A stretch of DNA of 64,000 nt from Janthinobacterium sp. 17J80-10 (lineage in GTDB: Bacteria > Pseudomonadota > Gammaproteobacteria > Burkholderiales > Burkholderiaceae_D), in assembly GCF_004114795.1 (NCBI RefSeq), contig NZ_CP035311.1, forward strand, positions 2,294,001 to 2,358,000. Reading direction: 5' to 3'. How positions within the stretch are numbered: the stretch's first letter is position 1; each line of letters opens with the position of its first letter. The notes under the pieces were generated by a model. It was not told the origin of the DNA and searched no databases. It saw only the letters and a program-made list of their open reading frames with translations. Of the stretch, positions 54,130 to 62,430 are shown piece after piece. The translations under genes were made by a program, and so were the position numbers.

Positions 54130-55584
54130 ATGCCACAGTTGCCCTCCTCTCAATCCCGACTGCGCCGAATATTCAGGTGGACTCTGCTCGTCCTGATCGT
54201 CGTCGGCGCAATCTGGGCCGGCGTAATTCTGTGGTGGCAATCGACCCAACACCAGGTCAGCCAACAGGAAGTTGTACTCCATCTGATCGTCCTGCCGATC
54301 ACACTATTGGCGGGAATCGGCGCATTTCAATGGTATCGCTGCCGACATTCGGCCAGTCTCCCGGCGCCAGCCAGCACACCCGCCAACGGAACCAGTGACA
54401 GCGCAACGCTTAGCGAAGATAACAGGCACCCGGGATTGCCGATACTGGCTGCCTGGTGCCTCACCAGCGCAGGCAGCAACCTGGACGATTTCCGCCAGGC
54501 GCTGATCGACAAAACGCTGCGGCCCCTCCCGGACCATGACCTGTTGGACGAGGATGGCTATCCCCTGTTCGCCGCCCGCATCCGGGATCTCGATGCCGGT
54601 TTGCAGGAACCACAGGACGACACCCTGTACAGTGCGGCCTTTTCGCGTACCCTCAGCCTGCTGTCGCGCCTGATGGAACAAGTAGAAGTGGACTGGCCGA
54701 TCGCGGCACCCGCACTCGAAGGTACCGCGGCCGGAACTGGCATGGCGACACTGCGGGGGAGCGATCCCGCCACAATGTCGCCGGAGCCACGGCTGCGACT
54801 GCAAATCAAACTGGTGACACCTGCAGAGTTTACGCCTGACGAGCAACGGCAGGCACTCGACTGGCTGAATCGGACAGTCACTACGCTGCCTGTCGCCCCA
54901 GAAGATCGCCATGTCGAAGCCATTTCCGCACAAGACGATGCGACCCCGCTTCTGCTGGCCGAGCGTTTCCGCAGTGAAGCCGGCGCCGCCGGCGCATTGC
55001 TGATCCTTGCCGCGGATTCCGGCCTGTGCCCTGCCACCACCGAACGTCTGGAAGGCGAAAAAAGGTTATTTCGCAGTCACCGCCCACATGGGCTGATGCC
55101 GGGCGAAGCCGCCTTCGCCATACTGTGCATAAACCAGAAAGCATTGCGGTTTGCCCTGCAGCAGCCCGCATGCATTCTCCAGCGTGTCGCCTCCTGCAGG
55201 CGCGCCGCATCGGCCGATGACGGCGCCAGGCCTTCACACGTCAGCCTGGGAGCCGCCACCGGTGCCGCGCTCGACGCCGCAAACCTGACTGGTGAAGCCA
55301 TCAGCGCCATTGCCTGTGATGCCGACCACCGCAGCAGCCGCGTACTCGAATGTATCGGCGCCATGTTGCAGCATACGCCCCAGCTTGACGCCATCGCCAA
55401 CCGCCTCGCCGTCAACGAAACCTGCGGCCATATCGGCGCAGCGTCCAGCGCCGGTGGCTGGGTCGCCGGCATAGCGCAAGCCCAATCTGCCGGGCAACCG
55501 GTTCTGGTTTTCAATGTCAGCCACGCATTCGAACGCGCAGCCGCCGTCCTGCTGCCGGCAAACGACGATGCGCTGCCAGCATAA
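54130..55584 (+). CDS. T6SS-locus membrane protein with a degenerate ketosynthase (thiolase-fold) domain
   Basis: Protein of 484 residues with two N-terminal membrane segments (near WTLLVLIVVGAIWAGVILWW and LHLIVLPITLLAGIGAF), then a soluble part. I see ketosynthase-like landmarks in the right order: PILAAWCLTSAGSNLDDFRQ resembles the KS start, RPHGLMPGEAAFAIL resembles RDGFVxGEGAxxLVL, IACDADHRSSRVLE takes the place of the AHGTGT motif, and ETCGHIGAASSAGG resembles NIGHxxAAAG. The nucleophilic Cys region is not recognisable, so catalysis is unlikely. The ATG at 54130 is chosen since the frame from 54058 overlaps the PAAR gene. It sits between PAAR and TssM, so a structural or recruiting role in T6SS is inferred. 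Fold assignment is by eye. Confidence 0.7.
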   Translation: MPQLPSSQSRLRRIFRWTLLVLIVVGAIWAGVILWWQSTQHQVSQQEVVLHLIVLPITLLAGIGAFQWYRCRHSASLPAPASTPANGTSDSATLSEDNRHPGLPILAAWCLTSAGSNLDDFRQALIDKTLRPLPDHDLLDEDGYPLFAARIRDLDAGLQEPQDDTLYSAAFSRTLSLLSRLMEQVEVDWPIAAPALEGTAAGTGMATLRGSDPATMSPEPRLRLQIKLVTPAEFTPDEQRQALDWLNRTVTTLPVAPEDRHVEAISAQDDATPLLLAERFRSEAGAAGALLILAADSGLCPATTERLEGEKRLFRSHRPHGLMPGEAAFAILCINQKALRFALQQPACILQRVASCRRAASADDGARPSHVSLGAATGAALDAANLTGEAISAIACDADHRSSRVLECIGAMLQHTPQLDAIANRLAVNETCGHIGAASSAGGWVAGIAQAQSAGQPVLVFNVSHAFERAAAVLLPANDDALPA

Positions 55585-55641
55585 CGGCAGCGCTCAGCAG
55601 TGCTTCCACACTCACTATTTTTGCTGATGGGATCGCATTAA

Positions 55642-58600
55642 ATGAATCGACTCTTTTCTGTTTTCCGTGACGCGCGCTTCGTCTCTGCAGCAGGGCTGTT
55701 GTTTGTCCTGGCCGCCATTTACGTACTGGGCTTTACATTCGACGTCGAAATGGCATGGGTGTTCGCGGGCTGGTCCATCGCGGTGCTGATCTGGATTGCC
55801 TACCTGGTGATCAGGTGGACGATCGCCCGCCGTGAGAGCAACGCCATGGCCAGCATGTTTTCCAGCCAGACAGAAGATGCCGTCAAGGCGGCGCCCAAGG
55901 AAAAAAAGCAGGAAATCGACATGCTGCGCAAGCGCCTGCTGGAAGCGGTACATACGATCAAGAATTCCAAGCTGGGCCAGGCCACTGGCAGCGCGGCCTT
56001 ATACGAAATGCCATGGTACATCGTGATCGGCAACCCGGCGGCGGGCAAGAGCACCGCCGTGCTCAATTCCGGCCTGAATTTCCCGTTTTCGGACAAGGGC
56101 GGCCAGGCGATACAGGGTATCGGCGGCACGCGCAACTGCGACTGGTTTTTTACCACCGAGGGCATCCTGCTCGATACTGCCGGCCGCTACGCGGTGCAGG
56201 AAGAGGACCGCAACGAATGGTTCGGCTTCCTCAAGCTGTTGAAAAAATACCGCCCGAAGGCGCCCATCAACGGCATCGTCATCGTCGCCAGCATCGCCGA
56301 ACTGACCGGCAACCGCCCTGACCTCACGATCACGCTGGCCCGCGAACTGCGTCAGCGCGTCCAGGAACTGACGGAAAAGCTGGAGCTATTTGCGCCAGTC
56401 TATGTCATGTTCACCAAGGTCGACCTGATTGCCGGCTTTGTCGACTTTTTCGAGGACTCCGATGCGGACGAACGCAGCCGCGTCTGGGGTGCCACATTGC
56501 CCTACGATACCGATGGCCGTGCCAACGCAGTCAGCCTGTTCGACCAGCATTTCGATACGCTGGCCGACGGCGTCAAGGAACTTGGCACCACCCGCATGTC
56601 GCTCAATCGCAGCGACGGCATGAGCCCCGGCGTCCTGACATTCCCGCTCGAATTTATCGGCATCAAGCATCACCTGCGGACCTTCATCGCCACCCTATTT
56701 GAAGACAATCCCTACCAGTTCAAGCCGATCTTCCGCGGCTTTTACTTTACCAGCGCGATCCAGGAAGGTGTTGCTACCCATGCCACCGGCGAGCGCATCG
56801 TCCAGCAATTCGGTTTGTCGGCCGGGCGGCGCCTGACTGCCAGCATCAGTTCTAATACCGGATTCTTCCTTCGCAATCTCTTCTCGTCTGTCATTTTCGC
56901 AGACCGCAACCTGGTGCGCCAATACGCCAGTCGCAGCAAGATCCGCATGCGCTATGCCGCCTTCTATGGCGCCGTGCTGGTGCTCGGACTGGCGCTGGGC
57001 GGCTGGAGCTGGTCGTACATGAGCAACCGCCAGTATGTTGCCAATATCCAGGCCGACCTGGAACAGGCACAAAAGATTCAGGCAAACCGCCTCGACCTCG
57101 CCTCGCGCCTGGAAGCGCTCGGCATACTCCAGGACCGCCTGCAACAGTTACAGCAATACCGCAGCGATCACCCGCTGTCGATGGCTTTTGGCCTGTACCA
57201 GGGCGAGCGCATCGAACACAAGCTGCGCGCCGAATACTTCAAGGGCCTGGAACAGGTCATGCTGGCGCCGGTGGCAAGCAACCTCGAATCATTCCTCGCC
57301 GAAGTCAATGCCAATGCCGGCAAACTGCACACGCCCGCCCGGAATGGAGGAGGCGTCGTCATGGCATCGACCGCCGCCAGCGCAGGCAATGCCGGCAGCG
57401 CCACGCTCTACAAGGATGCGGTTCCCACCAATGCCGAAGATGCCTACAACGCATTGAAAACCTACCTGATGCTGGGCAATCGAGAGCGCGTCGAGCCGGG
57501 CCACCTGAACGACCAGTTGACGCGCTTCTGGCGCAACTGGCTGGAGAACAACCGTGGCAACGCCTCGCGCGAGCAGATCATTCGCGACGCCGAAAAGCTG
57601 ATTTCATTCTATCTCGCGCAAGCCGGCCAGCCTGACTTCCCCCTTATCGACAACAAGTTGGCACTAGTCGATCAGGCGCGCGAGAACCTGCGTACGGTCG
57701 TCAAGGGTACGCCTGCCCGGGAAAGGGTCTATAGCGAAATCCGCATGCGCGCCGCCACCCGTTTCCCGATTGTGACCGTGGTCGATATCGTCGGCGAGCA
57801 AAACAAGGAAATCGTTGCCGGCAGCCACGCGGTTTCGGGCGCATTTACCCGCGATGCCTGGGAACAGTATGTAGAAAGTGCGATCAAGGATGCCAGCACC
57901 AGGGAATTACAAAGCAGCGACTGGGTGCTGAAAACCTCGACCAATGACGATCTCTCGCTGGAAGGCAGCCCCGAGCAAATTCAGAAGGAACTGGTGCGCC
58001 TGTACAAGGCCGATTACGCCAATGAATGGAAAAAATTCATGCAAGGCATTCTGATCAGGGATTTCACCTCCTTCGAAAATGCAGTCCAACACATGAATGC
58101 ACTGGGAGATCCCCAGACCTCGCCTATCAACAGCCTGCTGCAATCCCTGTACCGCGAAACCTCCTGGGATAATCCCTCGCTGGTTGACCAGGGCTTGCAA
58201 GGCGCACGGCGCGGCCTGATGGACTGGTTCCGCGAAGCCATTCTGCGCCAGACCCCGAGCCAGGTAAAACTGGAATTGCCCGGCGCCGCCAAGGGTGCCA
58301 GGCAAACGGGCGTCATCGGCAAGGAATTCGCCGCCATCGCCAACCTGGTGGCGGCGCGCGGCGAGAACAAGGACTTGTCGCTGATGAAGGGCTATCTGGA
58401 ACAGTTATCCAAGGTACGCACGCGCTTCAACCAGATCAAGAATTCCGGCGACTTCGGCCCGGCCAGCCGGCAACTGATGCAATCCACCATGGATGGCAAT
58501 GGTTCCGAACTGGCCGATGCCTTGAAATACATCGATGAGAACATGTTGACCGGCATGCCGCCCGCCGAGCGCGCCACCATCCGTCCGCTGCTGGTGCGGC

Positions 58601-59439
58601 CGCTGATGCAGGCTTTCGCCGTAATTGTTACGCCGGCAGAACAGGAACTCAACCGCACCTGGCTGGCGCAGGTCTATGAACCATTCAGCAAGTCCCTGGC
58701 CACCAAGTACCCCTTTGCCGCCGATTCGCGCATAGAAGCAACGCCCGGCGAAATTGCCCAGATGTTCGGGCCGGATGGCGCAATTGCCAAATACGTGCAA
58801 ACTGCAATGGGACCGCTGGTGATCCGCCGCGGCGACACGCTGGCGACCCGCACATGGGCGGACATGGGGGTGCGCCTGAACCCGCTGTTTTCGGCAAATC
58901 TCTCTCGCTATGTCGCGGCCCAAGGTGGCGCTGCGGGAAGCGCCGGAGTCAACGCCGCGGCAGGCCCGGCGCAGACCAATTTCCAGCTGCAGCCGATCCC
59001 GACGCCAGGCCTGGTCGAATACACTGTGGAAATTGACGGCCAAACCATGCGCTACCGAAATGGCCAGCAGGAATGGAATACCTTCACCTGGCCGAACGCC
59101 CAAGGCCAGCCGGGAGCGAAAATCACCGCACTGACTGCCGATGGCCGCATGCTTGATATCGCCAATTTCCCCGGGCAATTCGGCCTGGAAAAGCTGATCA
59201 ATGCCGCCCAGCGCAAGAAACTTGATCAGGGCGTATTCCAGATGCAGTGGGAAGGCGCGGGCCAGCACGTGGCGCTGCGCTTCAGGCTGATCAGCGACGC
59301 CCGGCCAGGCAATACCTCGGGCGCGAATGGCGCATCCGATACCGGCTTGCGCGGACTGGCCCTGCCATCTAGCGTGGTGGGCAAGGACCCGGCGACTGCG
59401 GACGCTGAAACCCAAGCCGCCGCCAAGGTGCGCTCATGA
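55642..59439 (+). CDS. tssM: T6SS membrane complex protein TssM (IcmF)
   Basis: Large inner-membrane protein of 1265 residues that bridges to the outer membrane in the TssJLM complex. Two N-terminal hydrophobic segments (about residues 15-60) precede a cytoplasmic NTPase-like domain with the Walker A motif GNPAAGKSTAVLNSG. A third membrane segment lies near residues 443-457 (YGAVLVLGLALGGWSWSY). The long periplasmic part carries the IcmF-related and C-terminal TssM domains (for example MRYRNGQQEWNTFTWPN). Walker A is intact here, while many TssM proteins have lost it. The stop overlaps the TagF start by ATGA, showing translational coupling. TssL and TssJ are not in view. Confidence 0.96.
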   Translation: MNRLFSVFRDARFVSAAGLLFVLAAIYVLGFTFDVEMAWVFAGWSIAVLIWIAYLVIRWTIARRESNAMASMFSSQTEDAVKAAPKEKKQEIDMLRKRLLEAVHTIKNSKLGQATGSAALYEMPWYIVIGNPAAGKSTAVLNSGLNFPFSDKGGQAIQGIGGTRNCDWFFTTEGILLDTAGRYAVQEEDRNEWFGFLKLLKKYRPKAPINGIVIVASIAELTGNRPDLTITLARELRQRVQELTEKLELFAPVYVMFTKVDLIAGFVDFFEDSDADERSRVWGATLPYDTDGRANAVSLFDQHFDTLADGVKELGTTRMSLNRSDGMSPGVLTFPLEFIGIKHHLRTFIATLFEDNPYQFKPIFRGFYFTSAIQEGVATHATGERIVQQFGLSAGRRLTASISSNTGFFLRNLFSSVIFADRNLVRQYASRSKIRMRYAAFYGAVLVLGLALGGWSWSYMSNRQYVANIQADLEQAQKIQANRLDLASRLEALGILQDRLQQLQQYRSDHPLSMAFGLYQGERIEHKLRAEYFKGLEQVMLAPVASNLESFLAEVNANAGKLHTPARNGGGVVMASTAASAGNAGSATLYKDAVPTNAEDAYNALKTYLMLGNRERVEPGHLNDQLTRFWRNWLENNRGNASREQIIRDAEKLISFYLAQAGQPDFPLIDNKLALVDQARENLRTVVKGTPARERVYSEIRMRAATRFPIVTVVDIVGEQNKEIVAGSHAVSGAFTRDAWEQYVESAIKDASTRELQSSDWVLKTSTNDDLSLEGSPEQIQKELVRLYKADYANEWKKFMQGILIRDFTSFENAVQHMNALGDPQTSPINSLLQSLYRETSWDNPSLVDQGLQGARRGLMDWFREAILRQTPSQVKLELPGAAKGARQTGVIGKEFAAIANLVAARGENKDLSLMKGYLEQLSKVRTRFNQIKNSGDFGPASRQLMQSTMDGNGSELADALKYIDENMLTGMPPAERATIRPLLVRPLMQAFAVIVTPAEQELNRTWLAQVYEPFSKSLATKYPFAADSRIEATPGEIAQMFGPDGAIAKYVQTAMGPLVIRRGDTLATRTWADMGVRLNPLFSANLSRYVAAQGGAAGSAGVNAAAGPAQTNFQLQPIPTPGLVEYTVEIDGQTMRYRNGQQEWNTFTWPNAQGQPGAKITALTADGRMLDIANFPGQFGLEKLINAAQRKKLDQGVFQMQWEGAGQHVALRFRLISDARPGNTSGANGASDTGLRGLALPSSVVGKDPATADAETQAAAKVRS

Positions 59440-60434
59440 ATTCGCATACCGGCATGCAACTCAAGAACCCCTCTTCCCTCTACTTCGGGAAAATTCCGGC
59501 CCGGGGCGATTTCGTCAAGAGTGCGAACGGTATCAAGGTCATTTCGCTGATCGACAACTGGGTCGCCCAAGGCATGGAAATGCTGCTGGCCGAGCCGGCC
59601 TGGAAAAACTATTACGATAGTGCCGGCGCCATTGAATTCCTCTTCATCGGGACACGGAAGAAACACGCCATCTGCGGCCAGCTGATCTCCAGCAGCGACG
59701 CTTCGTCGCGGCGTTTCCCCTTCATTGCCGCCACCCTGTTCGAGCTCGACGATGCGCTGGCATTCATGCCTTTGAGCCCGCTTGCGCTCGAACGGCATGC
59801 CAGCCACTTGCGCGGCCTCGTGCAACATGCCGTACGAACACAGGATGCGGGCGACGTGCTTGCCAGCCTGAATGACGTCGCACTCGATCCGGACGTCGAC
59901 TGGCCCAAAATCACGGTAGCGTACGAGCGCCATCTTTTGTCCACCAGTCTGGATGGAATGACTTCCATCCTGGGCGTTGGCGAAGGCAACAGCACGCTGC
60001 AGCAAATGATCCTGGCGCTGGGGTACCTGCTGCAACCGGTACTCACCGCCTACAGCGTGCCGCCGCAAAAAGGCCTGTCCCTGCCGCTGCCGCGAGACGC
60101 TTCATGCCTGGCGCTGGCCAAATCGTTCTGGCTCGACCTGGTTGCCACATTCCTGTCGCGTGCCGAGTTTGAAATCAGTATTTTTTCTTGCAACCACTTC
60201 GGCAATCCAAAATTGATCGTCACCTTCAACGGCGTACCACCCAATATTTACCGGGCGCTGTTTGACGAACAAGCCGCGCAAGAATGCCTGATCGATATCG
60301 GCCAGTCGGCCTGGGTTGACGAATATGCGATGCAGGACCTCAGCACTATCAAGCTGTCGAGCTACCTCAGCCATGGCGACCTGGCCTTGCAACAAGTAGT
60401 GCAAACCTTTCGCCAGTGCTTCGCCGGACTATAG
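59436..60434 (+). CDS. tagF: T6SS accessory protein TagF
   Basis: Cytoplasmic protein of 332 residues of the TagF/ImpM family, which holds back T6SS activity after translation in Pseudomonas. The signature near the start is clear: LYFGKIPARGDFVKS, then a later RRFPFIAA that is typical of the family. It overlaps tssM by four bases and is followed by the OmpA-like gene. TagF often works with the PpkA/PppA/Fha pathway, but none of those genes is in this window. The longer-than-usual C-terminal part (from about residue 180) has no domain I recognise. Confidence 0.93.
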   Translation: MNSHTGMQLKNPSSLYFGKIPARGDFVKSANGIKVISLIDNWVAQGMEMLLAEPAWKNYYDSAGAIEFLFIGTRKKHAICGQLISSSDASSRRFPFIAATLFELDDALAFMPLSPLALERHASHLRGLVQHAVRTQDAGDVLASLNDVALDPDVDWPKITVAYERHLLSTSLDGMTSILGVGEGNSTLQQMILALGYLLQPVLTAYSVPPQKGLSLPLPRDASCLALAKSFWLDLVATFLSRAEFEISIFSCNHFGNPKLIVTFNGVPPNIYRALFDEQAAQECLIDIGQSAWVDEYAMQDLSTIKLSSYLSHGDLALQQVVQTFRQCFAGL

Positions 60435-60485
60435 ATCACGACCATGAACTCTCCCATATCGTTAGCTCCAGACAGGACCCGCAAG

Positions 60486-61298
60486 ATGAAGCATATTGCT
60501 TTACGCACCACAGCAGTTCTGGCGTGCCTTTTTTACGCAGCTCACGCGAGTGCGCAAACGGCATCGACAAACCAGGCCACAGCGGCATCGCAGCCGGCGA
60601 CGCCAGTTGGGCGCGTTGTCATTTCAGGCGCGGTGCCCGACGAAGCGACCAAGGCAGCACTGCTGGCACGCCTGCGGGAAGTGTACGGGACTGGACAGGT
60701 TGTCGACCAGATCAGTGTCGGCAACGTCGTGGCGCCGGCCAATTGGACCGAGCATGTCCAGAAGCTCATCAACCCCAACCTCAAATCCATACACAAAGGG
60801 CAGCTCGCCGTCGATGGCAGCATGGTGGCAGTACGGGGGGAGGTTTCCAGTGAAGCGACGCGGCAATCCCTTGCCAGCGGTATCGCCGGCTCGCTCAATC
60901 CGACCTATACCGTGCGCAATGGGCTGCGCGTAACGGCCTCCAGCCAGGCCGTCCTGGACCAGACGCTTGCCAATCGCGTCATCGAGTTCGAGAACGGCAG
61001 CGCTTTATTGACGGAATCGGGCAAGCGCATCCTCGACGAAATGGCGCAAGCGCTGCAAAACCTGGAGTCGAAAAAGATCGATATCATCGGCCATACCGAC
61101 GACACCGGCACGCGTGTGCGCAATGTCGCCCTGTCGCTGTCCCGTGCCGAGTCGGTCAAGACCTACCTGGTTGCCAAGGGACTGGTGCCGCAATCGATCG
61201 CCACCAGCGGCATGGGTCCTGACCAGCCGCTGCTGTCAAATGCCTCCGACGATGGTCGCCGACGCAATCGCCGCATCGAATTCCGCGTCAGCCAGTAA
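60486..61298 (+). CDS. OmpA-family peptidoglycan-binding protein of the T6SS (TagN-like)
   Basis: Envelope protein of about 270 residues with a signal peptide (MKHIALRTTAVLACLFYAAHASAQ) and a C-terminal OmpA-like domain with the peptidoglycan-binding pattern IDIIGHTDDTGTRVRNVALS and SRAESVKTYLVAKGL, ending RRRNRRIEFRV. The middle resembles BON-like segments (GRVVISGAVPDEATKAALL), although this is less certain. It anchors the secretion apparatus to the cell wall; the tssM-tagF-tagN order matches T6SS loci of Acinetobacter. The start at 60486 gives the signal peptide; an ATG at 60444 would add 14 residues before it. Last gene of the rightward T6SS run, convergent with tssA. Confidence 0.88.
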   Translation: MKHIALRTTAVLACLFYAAHASAQTASTNQATAASQPATPVGRVVISGAVPDEATKAALLARLREVYGTGQVVDQISVGNVVAPANWTEHVQKLINPNLKSIHKGQLAVDGSMVAVRGEVSSEATRQSLASGIAGSLNPTYTVRNGLRVTASSQAVLDQTLANRVIEFENGSALLTESGKRILDEMAQALQNLESKKIDIIGHTDDTGTRVRNVALSLSRAESVKTYLVAKGLVPQSIATSGMGPDQPLLSNASDDGRRRNRRIEFRVSQ

Positions 61299-61331
61299 AC
61301 GAGGGAATAACTCCGGGCAGCCGGCGCTGCC

Positions 61332-62393
61332 TCAATCGCGCCCTGCCTGCCCTTCCATCCCCAGCAGTTCCTCCAGATGCGACAGGCTGCCCTGGTCCTT
61401 CAGCACACTGCGCAACCAGACATGCAACGGCATGTTGCCCCACTGCGCCGCCTTGTCGGCGAGATAAGCCACCGGACTATGCGGCTCGGTACGCCGGAAA
61501 AACTCCGCGACCTGGCGCAATTGTTCTAGTGCCTGGGCCCGGCTCCTGATGGGGCCGCGACTGCCTGCCGCCGGCATGCCGTCCACGCTTTCCGGTAATA
61601 CATCGCCATTTTCGCCGTCCAGCGAAGACGCGTCGGCAGAAATGATGCCGAGTTCGCGGGCAATTCGCTGCAGGCGGTCATGCACCGAGTCCAGGCTTTC
61701 AGACAAGGGCGTGAATGTCGGCCCATCCTGGCCAAACAGGGCATCGGCGACACGCTTGAGTTCGCCCAGAGCAGCCTGGCAGCGCGTGCTATCGGCCAGC
61801 CACTGCACGTATAGCGTTTTATCGGTCTTGGCGGCAGCCGCTGCGAATTTTTCCAGTGTGACCCGGTCTGCGGTGACCGATTCCGGATCGCGTTGCAGCT
61901 GGGTTTCAAGCATGCGCGCCGATTCATGGTCATTCAGGTTGTATTGGCCGGCTTTTGACTGCGTGATCGGAATCTGCTTGACCAGTTGCGCCATGCGCAT
62001 CACCAGCCAGGAGATATTGCCGATACGCTGTTCCTGGTCGCCGCCTTCCGGTTGCGGATGAATCTGCCCGCCGAACCGTTCGATCAGGCGTCCCGCCAGC
62101 TCCATGCCCTGTGCCAGTCCAGCCAGGCCGGAAGTCTTGACCATTCCTTCGGTGAGCCATGCGGCCAGGCGCAGGTCCTTGCTGCGGCTGCCCAGCAACT
62201 GCAGGCAATCCCTGACGACGGCTGGCCAGTCCGCCTGTTTCAGTTCAGTCTGCCATTCACCGTATTCGATGCTGGCATCGTCTTCGCGCCTGGCCTCCTT
62301 GATACGGTCGAATTCAGGCGAATAGGCGAGATCTTCACCGCACAGCGATGTTGCCGAGATGGGTTCGAGTATGGCTTCGACTTGCATGTTCAT
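61332..62393 (-). CDS. tssA: T6SS protein TssA
   Basis: Protein of 353 residues that caps or primes sheath assembly. The N-terminal ImpA_N domain is clear: LEPISATSLCGEDLAYSPEF, DWPAVVRDCLQLLGSRSKDLR, and a region around GGQIHPQPEGGDQEQRIGNI. The C-terminal part is short (ending LEELLGMEGQAGRD), of the type seen in short TssA proteins and not in the VasJ-like long ones. It lies 37 bp downstream from the ClpV gene start side on the minus strand, in a second T6SS transcription unit that runs against the tssM-tagF-tagN unit. Confidence 0.92.
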   Translation of the reverse strand: MNMQVEAILEPISATSLCGEDLAYSPEFDRIKEARREDDASIEYGEWQTELKQADWPAVVRDCLQLLGSRSKDLRLAAWLTEGMVKTSGLAGLAQGMELAGRLIERFGGQIHPQPEGGDQEQRIGNISWLVMRMAQLVKQIPITQSKAGQYNLNDHESARMLETQLQRDPESVTADRVTLEKFAAAAAKTDKTLYVQWLADSTRCQAALGELKRVADALFGQDGPTFTPLSESLDSVHDRLQRIARELGIISADASSLDGENGDVLPESVDGMPAAGSRGPIRSRAQALEQLRQVAEFFRRTEPHSPVAYLADKAAQWGNMPLHVWLRSVLKDQGSLSHLEELLGMEGQAGRD

Positions 62394-62430
62394 TTTGGGT
62401 TTCCTTACCAGAGACGTTCGCGTGGGCGGC

